Below are positions 40,528 to 53,156 of a stretch of DNA of 64,000 nt, piece after piece. The stretch is from Serinus canaria (taxonomy: Eukaryota > Chordata > Aves > Passeriformes > Fringillidae), in contig NC_066315.1 in the NCBI RefSeq assembly GCF_022539315.1, positions 120,471,374 through 120,535,373 of the forward strand, read 5' to 3'. The notes beneath the pieces are model-generated. The model worked only from the letters and a program-made list of their open reading frames with translations, was not told where the DNA came from and made no database searches. Every line of letters starts with the position of its first letter. Position 1 is the stretch's first letter. A program made the position numbers and the translations under genes.

Positions 40528-40864
40528 ATCATAGAATCATGGAATCATAAAATTAAAGAATGGTTTGGGTTGGAAGGGACATTAAAGGTCATCCAGCTTC
40601 AATTCCCCTGCCATGAGCAGGGACACCTTCACTAGATCAGGTTGTGCAGAGCGCCATCCACCACTTTCCAGGGATAGGGTGTTCACAACTTTTCTGGGCA
40701 ACCTGTTCCAGTGCCTCACCACCCTCACAGGAAGCATTTTTTCCTGCTGTCTGATCTAAACCTACTCTCTGTTTGAAGCCATCAACCCTTGTCTAACTGC
40801 GGCACATACTTGCCAAAAGTCTCTCCTGATCCTTCTTGTAGGCTCCCTTCAGGTACTGATAGTT
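40528..40864 (-). mobile_element. CR1 LINE 3' end fragment
   Basis: Read on the - strand this is the last roughly 340 bases of a CR1 element. The + strand begins with the inverted CR1 tail (ATAGAATCATGGAATCATA), then the highly typical 'GGTTTGGGTTGGAAGGGACA' block and the 'CTGGGCAACCTGTTCCAGTG' block, and ends near CTTGTAGGCTCCCTTCAGGTACTG. The 5' part is truncated, as is usual for CR1. The good match to the remembered consensus suggests a moderately young insertion. It has no coding capacity. Confidence 0.93.
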
Positions 40865-43800
40865 GATCTATGCCATAACTGGCATCTTAATATCTGATTC
40901 AGAGAGATGTTACTGTCTCCATTTTACAGCTGGGGCACTGAGACATGGAACTGAATTGGTCAATTAGCCACAAAGTCAAACAAATGCATATAGAAATAAT
41001 TTCTGCATACAAATTCTGGAGGTTTGCCTAGTGGGAAGGGTGGGTTTAATTTTGAAGTGGTACAAAAGGGAAGAAAATAACTAAGGTCTTCTGGACCATG
41101 TTTGTGGTGGTGTTGTCTTGACTTTAGGGTGTGGTACAATATTTCTGGCTCCCACTCTGGTTTTTAGCAATCAGGCAGACTGCCCATAGCACACAGCAAT
41201 ACCAAAATGTGCATCATACTTCAGGGATGTGCATCACAATAGTACCTTGGCAGGCCTATTTCTATATTGTGAAGACAATGAGCATGATTTATTTTCACAG
41301 TGGAATTCAGAAGCTCAAATTATATCCATCTGTGGTAACTCCTTTCCCGATGCTGACATCTGAAATATACTACAAATGTGATGTTGCCTTTAGTCCAGAA
41401 AATAAGTGGGCTAACTTTTTCTGGCAGTTATTCACTGTAGATGAGAGTGAGTACTGATCCATAACATGATGGTATGGATTCCTAAACGAAACTAATCCAT
41501 AAACTGTAAACTAATAGAGCAAGTGGTGTTGTTCCACTGTGACACACTCTTGTGTTTTAACTTACAATCTTTGCAGCCACGCACAGATTGAATGAAAAAT
41601 GTAATAATAAAAGCAAAAATTCAGAAATTTACTTGAGTAGCAGATGTCCAGGCAGCTATTATAAGAATTGAATTAAAATAGAGACCTATTCTAATGTCCT
41701 CTTCTCTGTCTTGCCCTGCTATTTGGTGCGCATTTATGTGGGCTACATTGCTAATGGGAAGGAAATCCATTTGTTGTAAGTGACCCTTGAAAAAGGAAGA
41801 GAAGGACCAAGACTAAGCCATTTTCGGAGGTTTTGTCCTGTTTAGTCATGCAAATACCAGCTGAAGTTCAGGGACATCTTGTTTGGTAATAAAGAGGAAA
41901 AACTTTCTGCAGATATACCTCTAACTGCTGTAGATCCCTGTGATCCCTGCTCATTCTGAATTTGGCTGTCATGAACCAGTCAGAGATTTAAGTGGTAGCT
42001 GTAATTGAAAACACACTGATGATGCTTTTGCTGTTTTGTTTATTAATACTTCAGTAATCTTTTGTGGTTTCAAAAAGAACTAAGACAGGGAAGGAGGCGT
42101 TGGACTGGAGACTCCACCCAATAATGCAGACAGGCTCTGCTTAAAGGTTAATAAGGATACTGAGAGGATTACCAGAAATTACCACAAATGGACTTCAGTG
42201 TTATACAGAAATACAGGCACAGCATAAAGGGTTGGAGCAAGGGTGAGAAGTTTTTCTAGTGTAAGGTAGTGGTCTTGCAAAGTATTCAGAAAGATTTACT
42301 TTTGTTGAGTATGACTTTTTACCCTTTCTTCTGTTGCCTGTAAGAAGAATGGAGCAACCTTAGTCTCACTCTAAGCCAACATTTACAGGAATGTTATTCT
42401 TTTTATTAGCTACTGAGGGAACCTACTTAGGCTTGGATCCCACAAATACTGAATGTTAATTTGCTGCACTGTGCTATGCAGACTCCTTTATGTATGTTGA
42501 ATTCTAGCTTATTTTCCCTTTTACTTTTAAAGATGCCAGATGACCCTAGGACTAGTTTTTGATTCCTAAAAATTCATGAATATTTCATTCACAACTGGTT
42601 GTCATTGCTGATTTCCCATTGCATTTCATTACTAAGTTTCACTGGTAGCCTAAAGAATTTTTGACTCCCTTTCTCTTTTTATTGTTCTTTATTTATTATT
42701 AAATTATTTATATTTGGCAATAGATACCTCTGAAGTTTCAACTGTCTCCATTACCAGCTGAAAGAGTAATAATATAAACTCAATATATTATGAATAGTTC
42801 AACTGTTTGGTTAAGATTTATGTAGAGGAATTGATATATATGATTGTATTACCATGTTTGTGGTTTACATAAATCTTCCATACATTAATATTAAAACCTC
42901 ATATTGATCTGTTTATATAAACGTGTTTCTTATTAGTTACTCTGAAAATATTTGGTTGAAACAATGCAAAGGAAAATGGTGATCCTCAGCAGAGGAAAAG
43001 AATAGCATGATTCAGGGATAAACAACTGAGACCCTTTCAAACTCCTTTTCATTACTGCACAAAGGACTGCATTACAGAGCTCATTGGAATATATGCAGTC
43101 ACCTTCACTAAAGGTCATGAAAAGACCTCACTTTTTGGTATTCTTGGAATCTCCTGTCCCTTCAATCTTGCAGCTGTGAAGAACTGTATGTATAAATATG
43201 AATATGGAATAAGCCTCTGCTGTAAAGGATGAAGTATCTGCGCACATGATACTTTCCAGTAAACATTTTAATACACTGCAATTAACAGCACAGAATCGGC
43301 CAAAAATCAATCAACTGTCAACTTATGTAAAAAAATAACCAAGCCTTCTCTCTATGAAGACTACTACTTGTTCATGCTGTTCTTATTTTAGGTAACCATG
43401 GCATTGATAAATATGTACTTCAGTTTATTTTTGCCAAGAAAAGTAGGAATGCTATATATTTGTTTATCCTTACCATGTGAATGCATATTCTTCATTTTCA
43501 CAAGGTTTCCTCTTGGCAGACCCCTAGGAGCAGTTAAAGCACAAATCTTCTATGACCAAAAAATCTATGATCACAATCCTCTGTGTTGGAACATAAGAAA
43601 ATGAAGATGCATAGATTAGATAAGTTGCACAGAGAGTCTGTTGGCAAGACTAACATTATGTACTTTTAGCTCATTTTTGGATAAATCTATATGAATGAGT
43701 CAGGGGAATGACAGAAAATTATATTTGAGGAGCTGCAGCTGTAATGGGATCGTAGGAACTACCCAGTGATGAGGCTTGTACTATATCATGTGAGTAGAGG

Positions 43801-45569
43801 GACTTATGCATCACATTGTCCTACAAAGAGGAAAGAGATAGCTACAACTCTGGTTAATGTAAAGATTATACCCTGAGTGATAGCAAGTACACTTCCTTGA
43901 AGAAAATAAACTAGCGTTTGGATATAGACTTTGAAACTGGTAGAGGGAAAACATTACAGAGATTTTCAGATATCAGGGTCAGAGAAATATTATCAGGGAC
44001 TGACCACTATGCCATGATATCCCTATGACCCACTGCATATTTTAGGAGCAGACATGAAGTCCTACCAAATCCAAGATGCATCAGACAATCTTGGGAGGGT
44101 GGATTTGAGATATTACAATGGGAATTATCAATTTTTCAAGCCATTAATTTAATGCTTTATTTTCTTTCATCATTCATTACCCTCGTCCTTTGACAAACAT
44201 CTCTAAAACATTTAATGTAGCAGTCTGCACTTCTGGAACACCTCAAGCTGCCAAAGAGATGGAGCTCTCATAGCTGCAGTAATGGCAGCAGCTAGAGTAG
44301 CAGCACCTGTGCCAGGAACAGCAGCCTCAGCAGACACGTAGCAGATGTCCACAGCTCCTGATGAGCCACTGCTGATCCGTGCAGAATGCTGGTTCATTCA
44401 CTTAGTATGTGTTGGGAAGTAGTTCAAAAGATGCAAAAAATTCACAGATTAGTTATATGTTCTACCCTTCTTGTTTTCAGCCTTTTCCTGTCCCATGCAG
44501 TATGTGGTTTGATTAGCCAATGTCCTTGTGTAAATAATATGCCACTGAATTTCCACAAAATCTTAGTCCCTCCATGCTCAGCCAATTTTATCTGACTAAT
44601 GTAAGTTTGGAATAATTTGTGCTAAGTTTTTAAAACACAGAAAGAAAAGATGCTAAGACAATACAAAGTTGCAAAAGCCATGAGAAATAAAGGCTAGAAA
44701 AGCCAAGAAATAGTGTCCTGCCAATGTGATTAAAATGTATATGAAAAGGGAATTGAACCATTACTTTGTGTGTTCATTTCCTTCTGGTATCTGCACTTCT
44801 TCTATGTCTGTTGGCAACCAACTTTTCACAGCCCCAGCATGATGGGGGCAGCCTGATTCCTCATCTTACATTAACTACCAGCTCATAGGGAGAACATTTA
44901 AAGTCATGAGCAAATCTCAGTATTTTCAGTTCCTCTATCTAACACCAGAGGGTCTCCCTTTTGAAGAAAAGGAAAAATCAGCAAAGCTCTGGGGTTTGGA
45001 GTATGAAGAGTGCTCTACGATCTTTCGGAGAGTCTCACTGTCAAACTCAAAAAGAAGGCTGACTGAAGATGAGCTAACTGCTCATCATGGTTAACACAGT
45101 TAAGAGCTCATAACACTGAAATGTCACATAAAACTTCATAAATAAAGTGAAAAATTATGTTGGTCTGAAATCTATATGAGTCTGAAATTATAAGCTTCAG
45201 ATGGGCCAACATTTGCTGCTAGATAATTTTTCAAGGATGATGATAAATGCTGACTAAAATGATGACTCAAAACAAAAAACCTTTCAGAATTAGATTGCAT
45301 TTTTTACTGATAAAAAAAAAAAAGTTTACCTGAGTGTTTTAGGATGTACTTCTATTCTGTGACACCAGGTTTTTCTTTGTACACTCAATTAAGAAGAATC
45401 CATGCTTAGATGTTCCAGAAATTCTCCAAGAACAAAATTCCATAGCATGTATTTCCTAGTTTGTGCTTCCACTGATTCAGATATGTCAAAAATTTTTACA
45501 TATTTTAGCATTTTTTTTTAAACAATAATATAAATACTGGTAACATTCTGATTGCAGAAAATATGGTTG
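40865..45569. other. Intergenic AT-rich DNA, no gene seen
   Basis: No recognisable gene. The longest open frame is 108 codons (41131-41457, +), with no family resemblance. A patch at 44212-44397 is notably G+C rich with many GCAGC/GCTGC words; its - strand frame would give an alanine-rich 61-residue peptide. I cannot connect it to a gene. Confidence 0.7.
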
Positions 45570-45627
45570 AAAGTATGTAATTCAATTACATACTTTGTAA
45601 TTGTATTACAAAGTATGTAATTGAATT
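45570..45627. repeat. Three-arm inverted repeat, 23-bp perfect stem
   Basis: The word AAAGTATGTAATT occurs at 45570-45582, inverted at 45584-45596, and again direct at 45610-45622. The longest pairing is 45579-45601 with 45605-45627: 23 perfect base pairs around the 3-base loop TGT. A second, overlapping 13-bp stem forms between the first two arms around a single C. The region can therefore fold in two mutually exclusive ways. No gene is adjacent. Confidence 0.93.
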
Positions 45628-45798
45628 CTGAGGGAAATCTAGGCTGGCTAAAAATTTTACTAAATTTGTATATCAGGTTAGATAGAATACCATCTTTAAT
45701 CAGTGTTCTCTTTGTGTCTAAGAAATCAAATTCACATTTCTGTTTCCCCATCTGTCTTTTTCAGGAATTGTCCATTTCTAGAGGTCTGCCTTCTGATT

Positions 45799-45830
45799 AA
45801 AAAAAAAAAAAAAAAAAAAAAAAGAAAAAA
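45799..45830 (+). repeat. Poly-A tract
   Basis: 25 consecutive A, one G, then six A. This could be the tail of an old retrocopy or simply a grown mononucleotide run. The upstream 100 bases match no transcript or element I recognise. Confidence 0.9.
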
Positions 45831-46208
45831 TATCTGTATTTCAAAAAAATTATTAGCACTAGTAATATGATTGTTTATCGTGATTCACAGCTGCCTTGAG
45901 ACATCACATCTTTTTTTGGCCTCAGCTCTGCTCTTCTTTTCAAAGTACCTCCATCCAAGCTGTGAAATCAGCTGCAAACTGCCCTTTTCTCAAGTTTCTG
46001 AGTGCATGTCTCTTCAACTCTGGATGCACTCTGTTCACGACTTCCGAACTACAAAACTGCCCTACCTTGTACTTGCACTTTGGAACCCGTGTTAGGTTAT
46101 AGTGTTACATTTTCTTTGGAGCTAATGTAGCTGGAGTTCTTTTGGAGAGACTAAAGATTTATGAATTTCTGATACAGACTTTCACAGGAAACAAAAATTT
46201 TAGGGGTT

Positions 46209-46235
46209 GAACACTTAAAAAAACACTTAAAAAAA
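46209..46235 (+). repeat. Short tandem duplication
   Basis: ACACTTAAAAAA is repeated twice in direct tandem immediately upstream of the large hairpin at 46246-46304. Confidence 0.8.
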
Positions 46236-46245
46236 CCTGGAAAAC

Positions 46246-46304
46246 CTAAATTTCTTGCATTTATGCTTACCTGGAAACAGTAAGCATAAATGCAAGAAAT
46301 TTAG
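46246..46304. repeat. Perfect hairpin, 25-bp stem, 9-base loop
   Basis: The left arm (46246-46270, starting CTAAATTTCTTGCAT) is an exact inverted copy of 46280-46304, with the loop CTGGAAACA. The word ACCTGGAAA also occurs directly upstream (about 46235-46243) and again at the left arm/loop junction (46269-46277), which suggests the structure was made by a template switch within about 60 bases. A transcript from either strand would form a short perfect RNA duplex, but known microRNA precursors usually have longer, imperfect stems. Confidence 0.95.
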
Positions 46305-48214
46305 CGTAGTACTTGGAGATAGTTGATTAAGCTCTAATAAAATCAGTCTTAAAATAGATATCTGTTAGAAAGCTTTGTCCAATATATTTTCTGCTTGGAT
46401 AATGAGATAGCTATATACTTTATATTTTATCAGGAAAAAAAAGGAGATGAAAAATATCCTATGATATTTGGCTAGAAAGAATCTTAACTCTCCAAAGACT
46501 TTGCAATTTTTCTAAAGTAGTATCCAAATCATGCCTGTAACTATTTTTAATTTAGATTTTATGAACTGAACCCTTCCATAAAGACTCTCTTGAACAGTAA
46601 GATATTAAAAAAAGGAACAATTTTGTTTCAGAACTTCGTTTGCATAGTGGATGTTATCATCTTGGATTTCAGTAATGGTCATTTGAACCTAGAACCACTT
46701 AGAGTCTAACTCAGCTGGAATAATTAATGTTACAGTAGTGATGAATCTCCTTAATTGTATATTAAATATATGTACCCCACTGTCTGAGATCCACATTATC
46801 AGCTGGTTGCCCTTGAGTGCTGTGTGTTTGTAATACAAAAATGGCAAAAGTACTGCAGTGTGTGAGGGGCAAGTTAGAAAGTGGCAGAGGACCAGCAATT
46901 CCTATAGGAAAGGGAGAAGGGGAAGGTAGTTGAGTTTATAATTTTATCAGTGCTGCTTATTGAGGAATATCAGTTTTAAAGAAAATTACTTTTAATAATT
47001 TTTTTCTCAAATTCTTATTTACCTATGAAGTCACCATGATCAGTGTATCAACTTAGGGCAAGCACTTTCACTATTTTTAAACCAGTTTTTCTTTTCATCT
47101 GTTCCAATGTGTTCCAGCTTACTCCCTTTGTTGATTATCTCCTTTCACTGAGAAGTGACTAGGTATGGAACTTATTTTTAATAATGTTTTATAAAATACA
47201 AGAATAGTTTAATGTTTACCTTAATAAATTTTCTTTGTATGACGTTTCATATGACTGTTGATTGAATTAAAATTCTTGAAGGTTGTAAGGGAACTGAGAA
47301 TAAAAGGCACATTATGTGACTGTCAGATATGCTGGTTACACTTAAGGCTGGCAATGGTTCTGTGAATTTCCCCAAGGCTTTTGGAGCTCCAGATAGAAAG
47401 AAATGTTTGTGAGCACTTTTGGCTGGCTGTTCTCTTTCATACTCTGTCTTTCTTTTGAGCTTTATACCTGCTTCACATCAGATTGAATGTTGCAATGCAT
47501 GTGCATACTTTACATTATCTGAAAAAACCCCAAATTCCATAGAATGACCAAGTTAGGAAGGAGAACATCTTTGCATGTATATTCTGGTCTCTAGCTTCTA
47601 TCAGGATGAAACTGATGTGTTGATTTTGACCCACAAACTGTTTCAGTACTATGAAAATACGAAGGAAGACAGTACCAAAACAGCAGAGACAAAGTGTTAT
47701 ATGCCAGGAGACATTCAGAGGAATGAGAAAGTGAGAGACACAGTGAAAGACATGTGGACACATTCAGCAGCATTGAAAGACATTCAGAGAACAAGAATAC
47801 CTGGGCACATGCTACTTACTAAGTATTCTTCTCATTCTGTCCTGAACACTGAAAATGTAAGTCAGGATAGCCTGCTTGTTGTCATGCTGTTGTTCTAAAA
47901 GAACTCTCAGAGAGAAACTGATCTACATTAACTCAGAAACAGAGAGCAAATTGCATCTGCACTGGGATCCTGAAGGTCAATGGATGTTCAGGAAGCAGCT
48001 AGAAGTCTAGAGTGCATCACATACTAATAGATCATAAAAATATTTGGGTAGTGAGAACCTAAAGGTAACTAAAGTGACCCCTGTAATCTGCTTTGTACTC
48101 AAAACCCTCAGCTGGGATTGTGTATCAAGCTTGGGACAGTGCAGCCTAGAAATGATTCAGTTCCTTTGGAGGGAGTTTGGAAGGGTGTAAAAGCCAAAAG
48201 AGGACTCAAGAAGA
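46305..48214. other. Intergenic AT-rich DNA, no gene seen
   Basis: No gene recognised. The 107-codon open frame at 47575-47898 (+) has no family signature, and overlapping frames on the other strand are also open, as expected in low-stop chance sequence. Confidence 0.65.
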
Positions 48215-48546
48215 TACGTCAGGCAGAAATTAAAAAACCAAGGTTTAACAACCTAGGGAGGAAAAAGCTGAAAGGGGACAGGATAATAGTCTTGCAACAT
48301 CTGCAAAGAAGGAAAACCACTGTTTTTCAGACTTACAGTGAATACTTTATAACCTAAATTGCAGAAAACCAGTCTACTCATAAGAAAACACTTTCTAGCA
48401 TCAAGATTATCCAAGCCTTGAAACAGATTCCCTGAGGATGTTATGAATTATGTAATTGGATCCCTTTAAAAACCAAAAAACTACCACCGACAGGCAGAAG
48501 AAGGTGAAGGTTTTTCCAGCTTAAATGTTTCCATGATTCTCTGGGT
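48215..48546 (+). mobile_element. Old CR1-like LINE tail
   Basis: The translated + strand contains a 'KLKGDRIIVLQHLQR' stretch resembling the C-terminal CR1 'RGDLIAVYQYLKG' block. A later frame shows a 'KHFLA...LSKP*NRFPEDV' like segment, matching the family's 'W/HWNRLPEEV' block. The end near 48515-48540 (TTCCAGCTTAAATGTTTCCATGATTC) resembles a CR1 3' terminus. Divergence is high, so it is much older than the copies at 21, 40 and 58 kb. The 5' border is uncertain. Confidence 0.55.
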
Positions 48547-50190
48547 TCCATCCTTTCTATCTCACAGCTTCCATGCAGTCTATGGAAGTATGTAGCCTAT
48601 TCTATCACAGAAGATGAATAAAGCAGCCTTTTTAAACTGGTAACTACTTACATGGAAGATACAACAATACTTTTATTTTAAAACTGTTTCCCTATTGTCA
48701 TAAAGCATCTCATACATATCAATGAGTCCTCTTTAAAATGCCTTGCCTTCTCTCTGATATTTTCACTATTAAGCTGACTCTAATTTGTATTTTGATTTTT
48801 ATAGCCATTTTGTTTGGTTTTTTTAATATAGTTAGAACTTATTGTGCGTGTGTTTAGAGCCCTGTAAGTAATAAATCCAAAATGTTCTATCCAGATGCAT
48901 TCTCTATCCATTATTAGTGGGTACACTGAAAAAGCAGAAAGTGAAATTCTGATATTTCTTAAATTTTGAAAACTTCTGTTTTATACTACCAGATATACGC
49001 CATGAAAAGATGTCCTGGAGTGTTTAGTACAAACTTTTGGCAAATATTTTATGTATAGACTACAAAGATTCAAGGATAAGCAATTCAAATAAGCAAAAGC
49101 CATTCCAAAACTATCTCCACACAAAAATTAAGAGCAAGCTATAAGTAGTTAAGGAATTTTTTTTTGTTCAAATGGTCAAATCTATTTTCAAACCACTCTC
49201 ACCATAATATGCTTCAGTTACTTTGGCTCTGTGTCATATGAAATAATAAAAGTGGTGATGTGGTGAAGTTGAAACCATAAGGTGAGAAAGCAAAATCTGT
49301 TTTTTAAATTTATGTGGCCTTTTGGGCTTGGATTTATGTTATAATTGGCTATTCAAATTCTATAATCAAAACCTTATTTGTGATTTTAAAGAAAGTCAAT
49401 ATGTTGGGTTGAAAATAATGAAAGCACACTTCTAGAAGTTGCATGAGATCAAATGCTTAATGAAAAGTTTGACTGTGAAAAAGGTTTTAGTTTTTATACA
49501 GTAATATGAGAAAATGTTAAATATGTAAACACTTTTTAATCCCAAATAAAAAACCCTTTGTATAAAAAAGGACTATCAAAACAATAGAAAATTATGTAAT
49601 ATTATGCTAAGCAGTTCATGTTAGTGGAAGCATTAGAAGTCAGACAGTTTTAGACATTGTCACTAGTTTTATGAACCTCTCCCTTTGAGGAAATTACCCA
49701 GTCCCCCTTGTTACTGCAAAGGTCTGATTCTCTTAGTGAATCCCTACTACTGTTTTTTAACTGCATTTGAAAACTCACTAGATGATGATAGCTTCAATAA
49801 ATTCAAACACCCAAAATCCAGGTATTGAAGAGACACACACCAGTGCAATAAATGTCTGCTGTCTTTTTAGGATGACTCAGTTTGATTTTAGCACAAACAG
49901 CAATTCACTGAAGGCAGTGTATCACTTAGAAGAGAATGCTATGTCACCTACAGCCCCAAAATTACCACCAGCTCCATCTCTGTGAGAGGGAAAAACTTAA
50001 ACTAAGGCACATGGACCCATTTTTATACAGCACTAAGTCCATGAATTCTGGGAGTACCCAGAAACAATAAATTTGCAGAATATAAGTTTGCATTTATGAC
50101 TTCTATGTTAAAGTCTCTCCACTTGTAAAACCTTTAAAAATGGTTACCTAAATACCTAGGAGTACAAAGGAAGGTTTTTGCCTCTTTCAC
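48547..50190. other. Intergenic AT-rich DNA, nothing recognised
   Basis: AT-rich DNA without a recognisable gene, RNA or repeat. The only open frame over 60 codons (49782-49985, +) has no recognisable features. Confidence 0.7.
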
Positions 50191-50295
50191 ATGTGTATGT
50201 GTATATATATACAGAATCACAGAATGGTTAAGGTTGGAAAGGACCACTGTTTGGGTCACAACACATACAAAATGTATGTATGTGCATACATACAT
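50191..50295 (-). mobile_element. CR1 3' stub in TG/TA microsatellite
   Basis: About 50 bases (50211-50262) match the inverted CR1 3' terminus (ACAGAATCACAGAATGGTTA, then AGGTTGGAAAGGACC). On the left is a GTGTATGTGTATATATATA run (50191-50210). On the right, after a short gap, are complementary ATGTATGTATG (50272-50282) and CATACATACAT (50285-50295) blocks. Only the last part of CR1 was inserted or kept. Confidence 0.75.
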
Positions 50296-53156
50296 AAAAA
50301 CTTAGAGCTCTTCTTTCAATTTATGCAAGTAGAAAGATTACCCCTGTACAAAGTGTTTAGGTACAGGTCTTTTGCTCCAATGCTTCATTTATTCATGACC
50401 TGTGAAATTGATTTCCTGTGTAAAAACATGAAAGGGCCAGCCTTAAAGAGAGAGACACTACCTCAAAATAACACCACCTTCGCCTAGGTTCCCTATTTAG
50501 GTCTTACTGTATCAACCTCCATTGTCATTATAGATCAGACAAGAAAGGGAAGAAAAGGAGGAGTGTCTTTGCTGGTCAGCAGATAATATAACTAAACATC
50601 ACTGCTGCCTCAAAGACAAAGAAAAATACAAGAGTTGCAAGGCTGAATTTGGAAAAGAGCAACTGTAGAAAGTTAAAAAATATAAAACAGCTGGTATCAA
50701 CCTTTTATAATTGTATAGATTTTTATTACTTTAGGACTTCTCAAGATCTAGACAATTGCATATATTTTTGATTTTCAAAATATGTAATTGTTTATGGACA
50801 ACAAGCCTACTTGTAATGAACAAAAGTGAGCACGTGGCATGGTACTGATTGGTTTCACTGTCTTTTTTGTCATGGTGGAGAACATATCCTAGAACTTGCT
50901 TAACTCACTGGCAGTTGTTTCTCATTACATCTTTTCTTCTTGCCTGAAGCCCTGCAGGAACTACTGCTGCAGCTGGTTTCAGATATGAATTGGGACTTGC
51001 TTCAAAACCCTCACTGGGTTACAAGCTAGCTACATGTTTTTACCTTGTTTTCTTCAAAAACGCAGACATTGTATACATGACTTTGAAGTAGCCGGACTTC
51101 TTTCATAATGGTCCATGTTGCAAAGGTTAGTTACTTTAGATCTATTTGATTTTACACATTCTGTACCTCAATAACCATTCTTATGGCTTTTGATGATAAG
51201 GATCTCTTAAATTGTCTTTGCTTCAAGAAAAGTGTAAATCCTTCCAATTTGACAACATTTTCTACTCACTTTGCCTCACCACAAATTATGTCAACAGTTT
51301 GAAGCAATGGGGAACTTAGAAACTGTTGTGAGCAGCACAGCTTACATCAATACATGCATTGTTCAGAGTCTTGGCATCACTAAATGAAAAGGTAGTGTCA
51401 GCACAAGGCTTATTAAAATAATAAATCCAACCATCTGTAACTTTTCCGTGGAGTTTTTATAAAAGGCATATTATGGGAGAACAAATTTTTTTTTTAAACT
51501 ACAGAACCATTTGCAAGGAACTGGAAGAATTTTATGTCCCATTTACATAAACACCAAAAGTAGTTAAAGAGAGAATGCAAAAGGAATCACTCTATAACCT
51601 TAACATGCCACTAACATAGTCAGATATTCCTCCAAGTCTTGCTTACTACAATGGCTTTCTGAACATTTTTAGCATTTTTTGCAATAAAGATTTTATTTTA
51701 GAAATTATCTCCTCTAGATTTTCAAATACATTTTACTGAATAACAATTAATATAAAATTTAATATGGCAGTCATGAAAATGTTCCTTTTTTAATTATAGA
51801 GGTGGGAATTTAAGGAAGAAGTTTGCAGAGAAATATTCAGTGGATGCATTTCATCCCATACCTCTCTGTATACAAGATTTTCAGTGAATAGAAGATCTGA
51901 GACTGATTTAATCAAGAATATATGCCATGCCCTGATGCCATCATTTCTGTGACGTTCTGCAGCACCATTACCACCCAAGCCTGTCCTACACCCTATAGAA
52001 TGTGCAGGGGGGTTTCCCAAGAGCCAGTAAGCTGGACAAATTAATGAAAAATCCTTTTGCCAAGCTTAGTAATACAGCACAATTTGCCCCAGGGGTAAAT
52101 TTAACAGTAAAGTTTTTTTTTTTTTTTTTTTTTTTGTTAGCTTAGCTGCACTGTATGTGTGTAAATGAAGTGGAATGAGGAATCTGGTATGTCTGGGCCA
52201 ATGGTCAATGAAATATTCTGGTAAGGTAAAAAGAAAGAGGAAGTTTACTACTACGTTCCAAACTTTGGGAAATACTGTTAATGTTAGTGGAACTGCAGCA
52301 GCCAAATAATGGTAATCACAAATTAATATCCAAAGTAGAATTTAGGAGGTTCATACATAGGAAAATAAATTTAACAACTTAATTTGATAGGCTGCTTACT
52401 AAGAAGCGATATCTCCCAATCTTTTCAGCAGTCACATATGTTTAAACATAAATTTGAAATGTTGTTTTTGTCCAGAATCTCTATTAAAATCTGAAAGCAG
52501 ACCAAAAAATATTTGAAACTAACTTGAAAGCAGTGACGACATTGCTCACATCAGACTAGGGTCATTTCCCTAAAGCAGCAAAACAAGAAATGATGGCTTG
52601 TACCCTGTGTGAAAAATGAGTCTATATTTTAATAGACTTCTGGCAAAAGTCAGTATTATGTAAGTTTTAAACCAAGATTTGCTTGTCTTACAAAACTGAA
52701 GATTATAAAACTAATTGTTTAGATTTTAGCTGAGAAAATGAAGCTGAATTCAATTAATGGACTAATGCGCTTCAATATATTTTTTAAGATTTCAGCTTTC
52801 ATTTGGCATACACCACGTTTTGTGTCTTTTTCAGCCACAAGATATGTTGAAAATTTTTTTTTTTTGCTTCTATGTAACTTGGCTGAAATAGAGATGTAAT
52901 CCATCTTCCTATTTTGTGCAAAGTCCCTTGTCGTCTGCTGATTGACTGGCATAAATCATTAACTTTTGGAGCTCATAATATTTATTTGCATGAAGTCAAG
53001 AGGCTTAAAATTTGTTTTGGTTTTAGCTTACAACATATTGTGTCAAGTTTCCAGATGCTACAGATTTTTAATCAAGAAACGGTTTGTTATTCTTTCAGCA
53101 AATCTCCAAGCAGAAAGCATATGGAAAATCTGGCCAGAATTCTCTCAAAAAGGGAT
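50296..53156. other. Intergenic AT-rich DNA, no gene seen
   Basis: I recognise no gene. A T run of 23 bases lies at 52113-52135 and a shorter one at about 52855-52866. The poly-T could be the inverted tail of an old retrocopy, but the flanks match nothing I know. Confidence 0.7.
52113..52135. repeat. Poly-T tract (23 bases)
   Basis: An uninterrupted run of 23 T. It is a mononucleotide repeat or the inverted tail of an unrecognised retrocopy. Confidence 0.9.

Noticed and set aside
41131..41457. 108-codon open frame (+)
   Set aside because: No recognisable domain or splice context. Composition matches the surrounding intergenic DNA.
45799..45830. Processed pseudogene tail
   Set aside because: A 25-base A run is present, but the upstream DNA shows no cDNA-like sequence, open frame or target duplication that I can identify.
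46246..46304. microRNA precursor
   Set aside because: The stem is only 25 bp and has no mismatch, while typical animal precursors have a longer, imperfect stem of about 30 bp or more. A template-switch origin is more likely.
47575..47898. 107-codon open frame (+)
   Set aside because: Overlapping frames on the other strand are also open, and no domain is recognisable. Likely chance.
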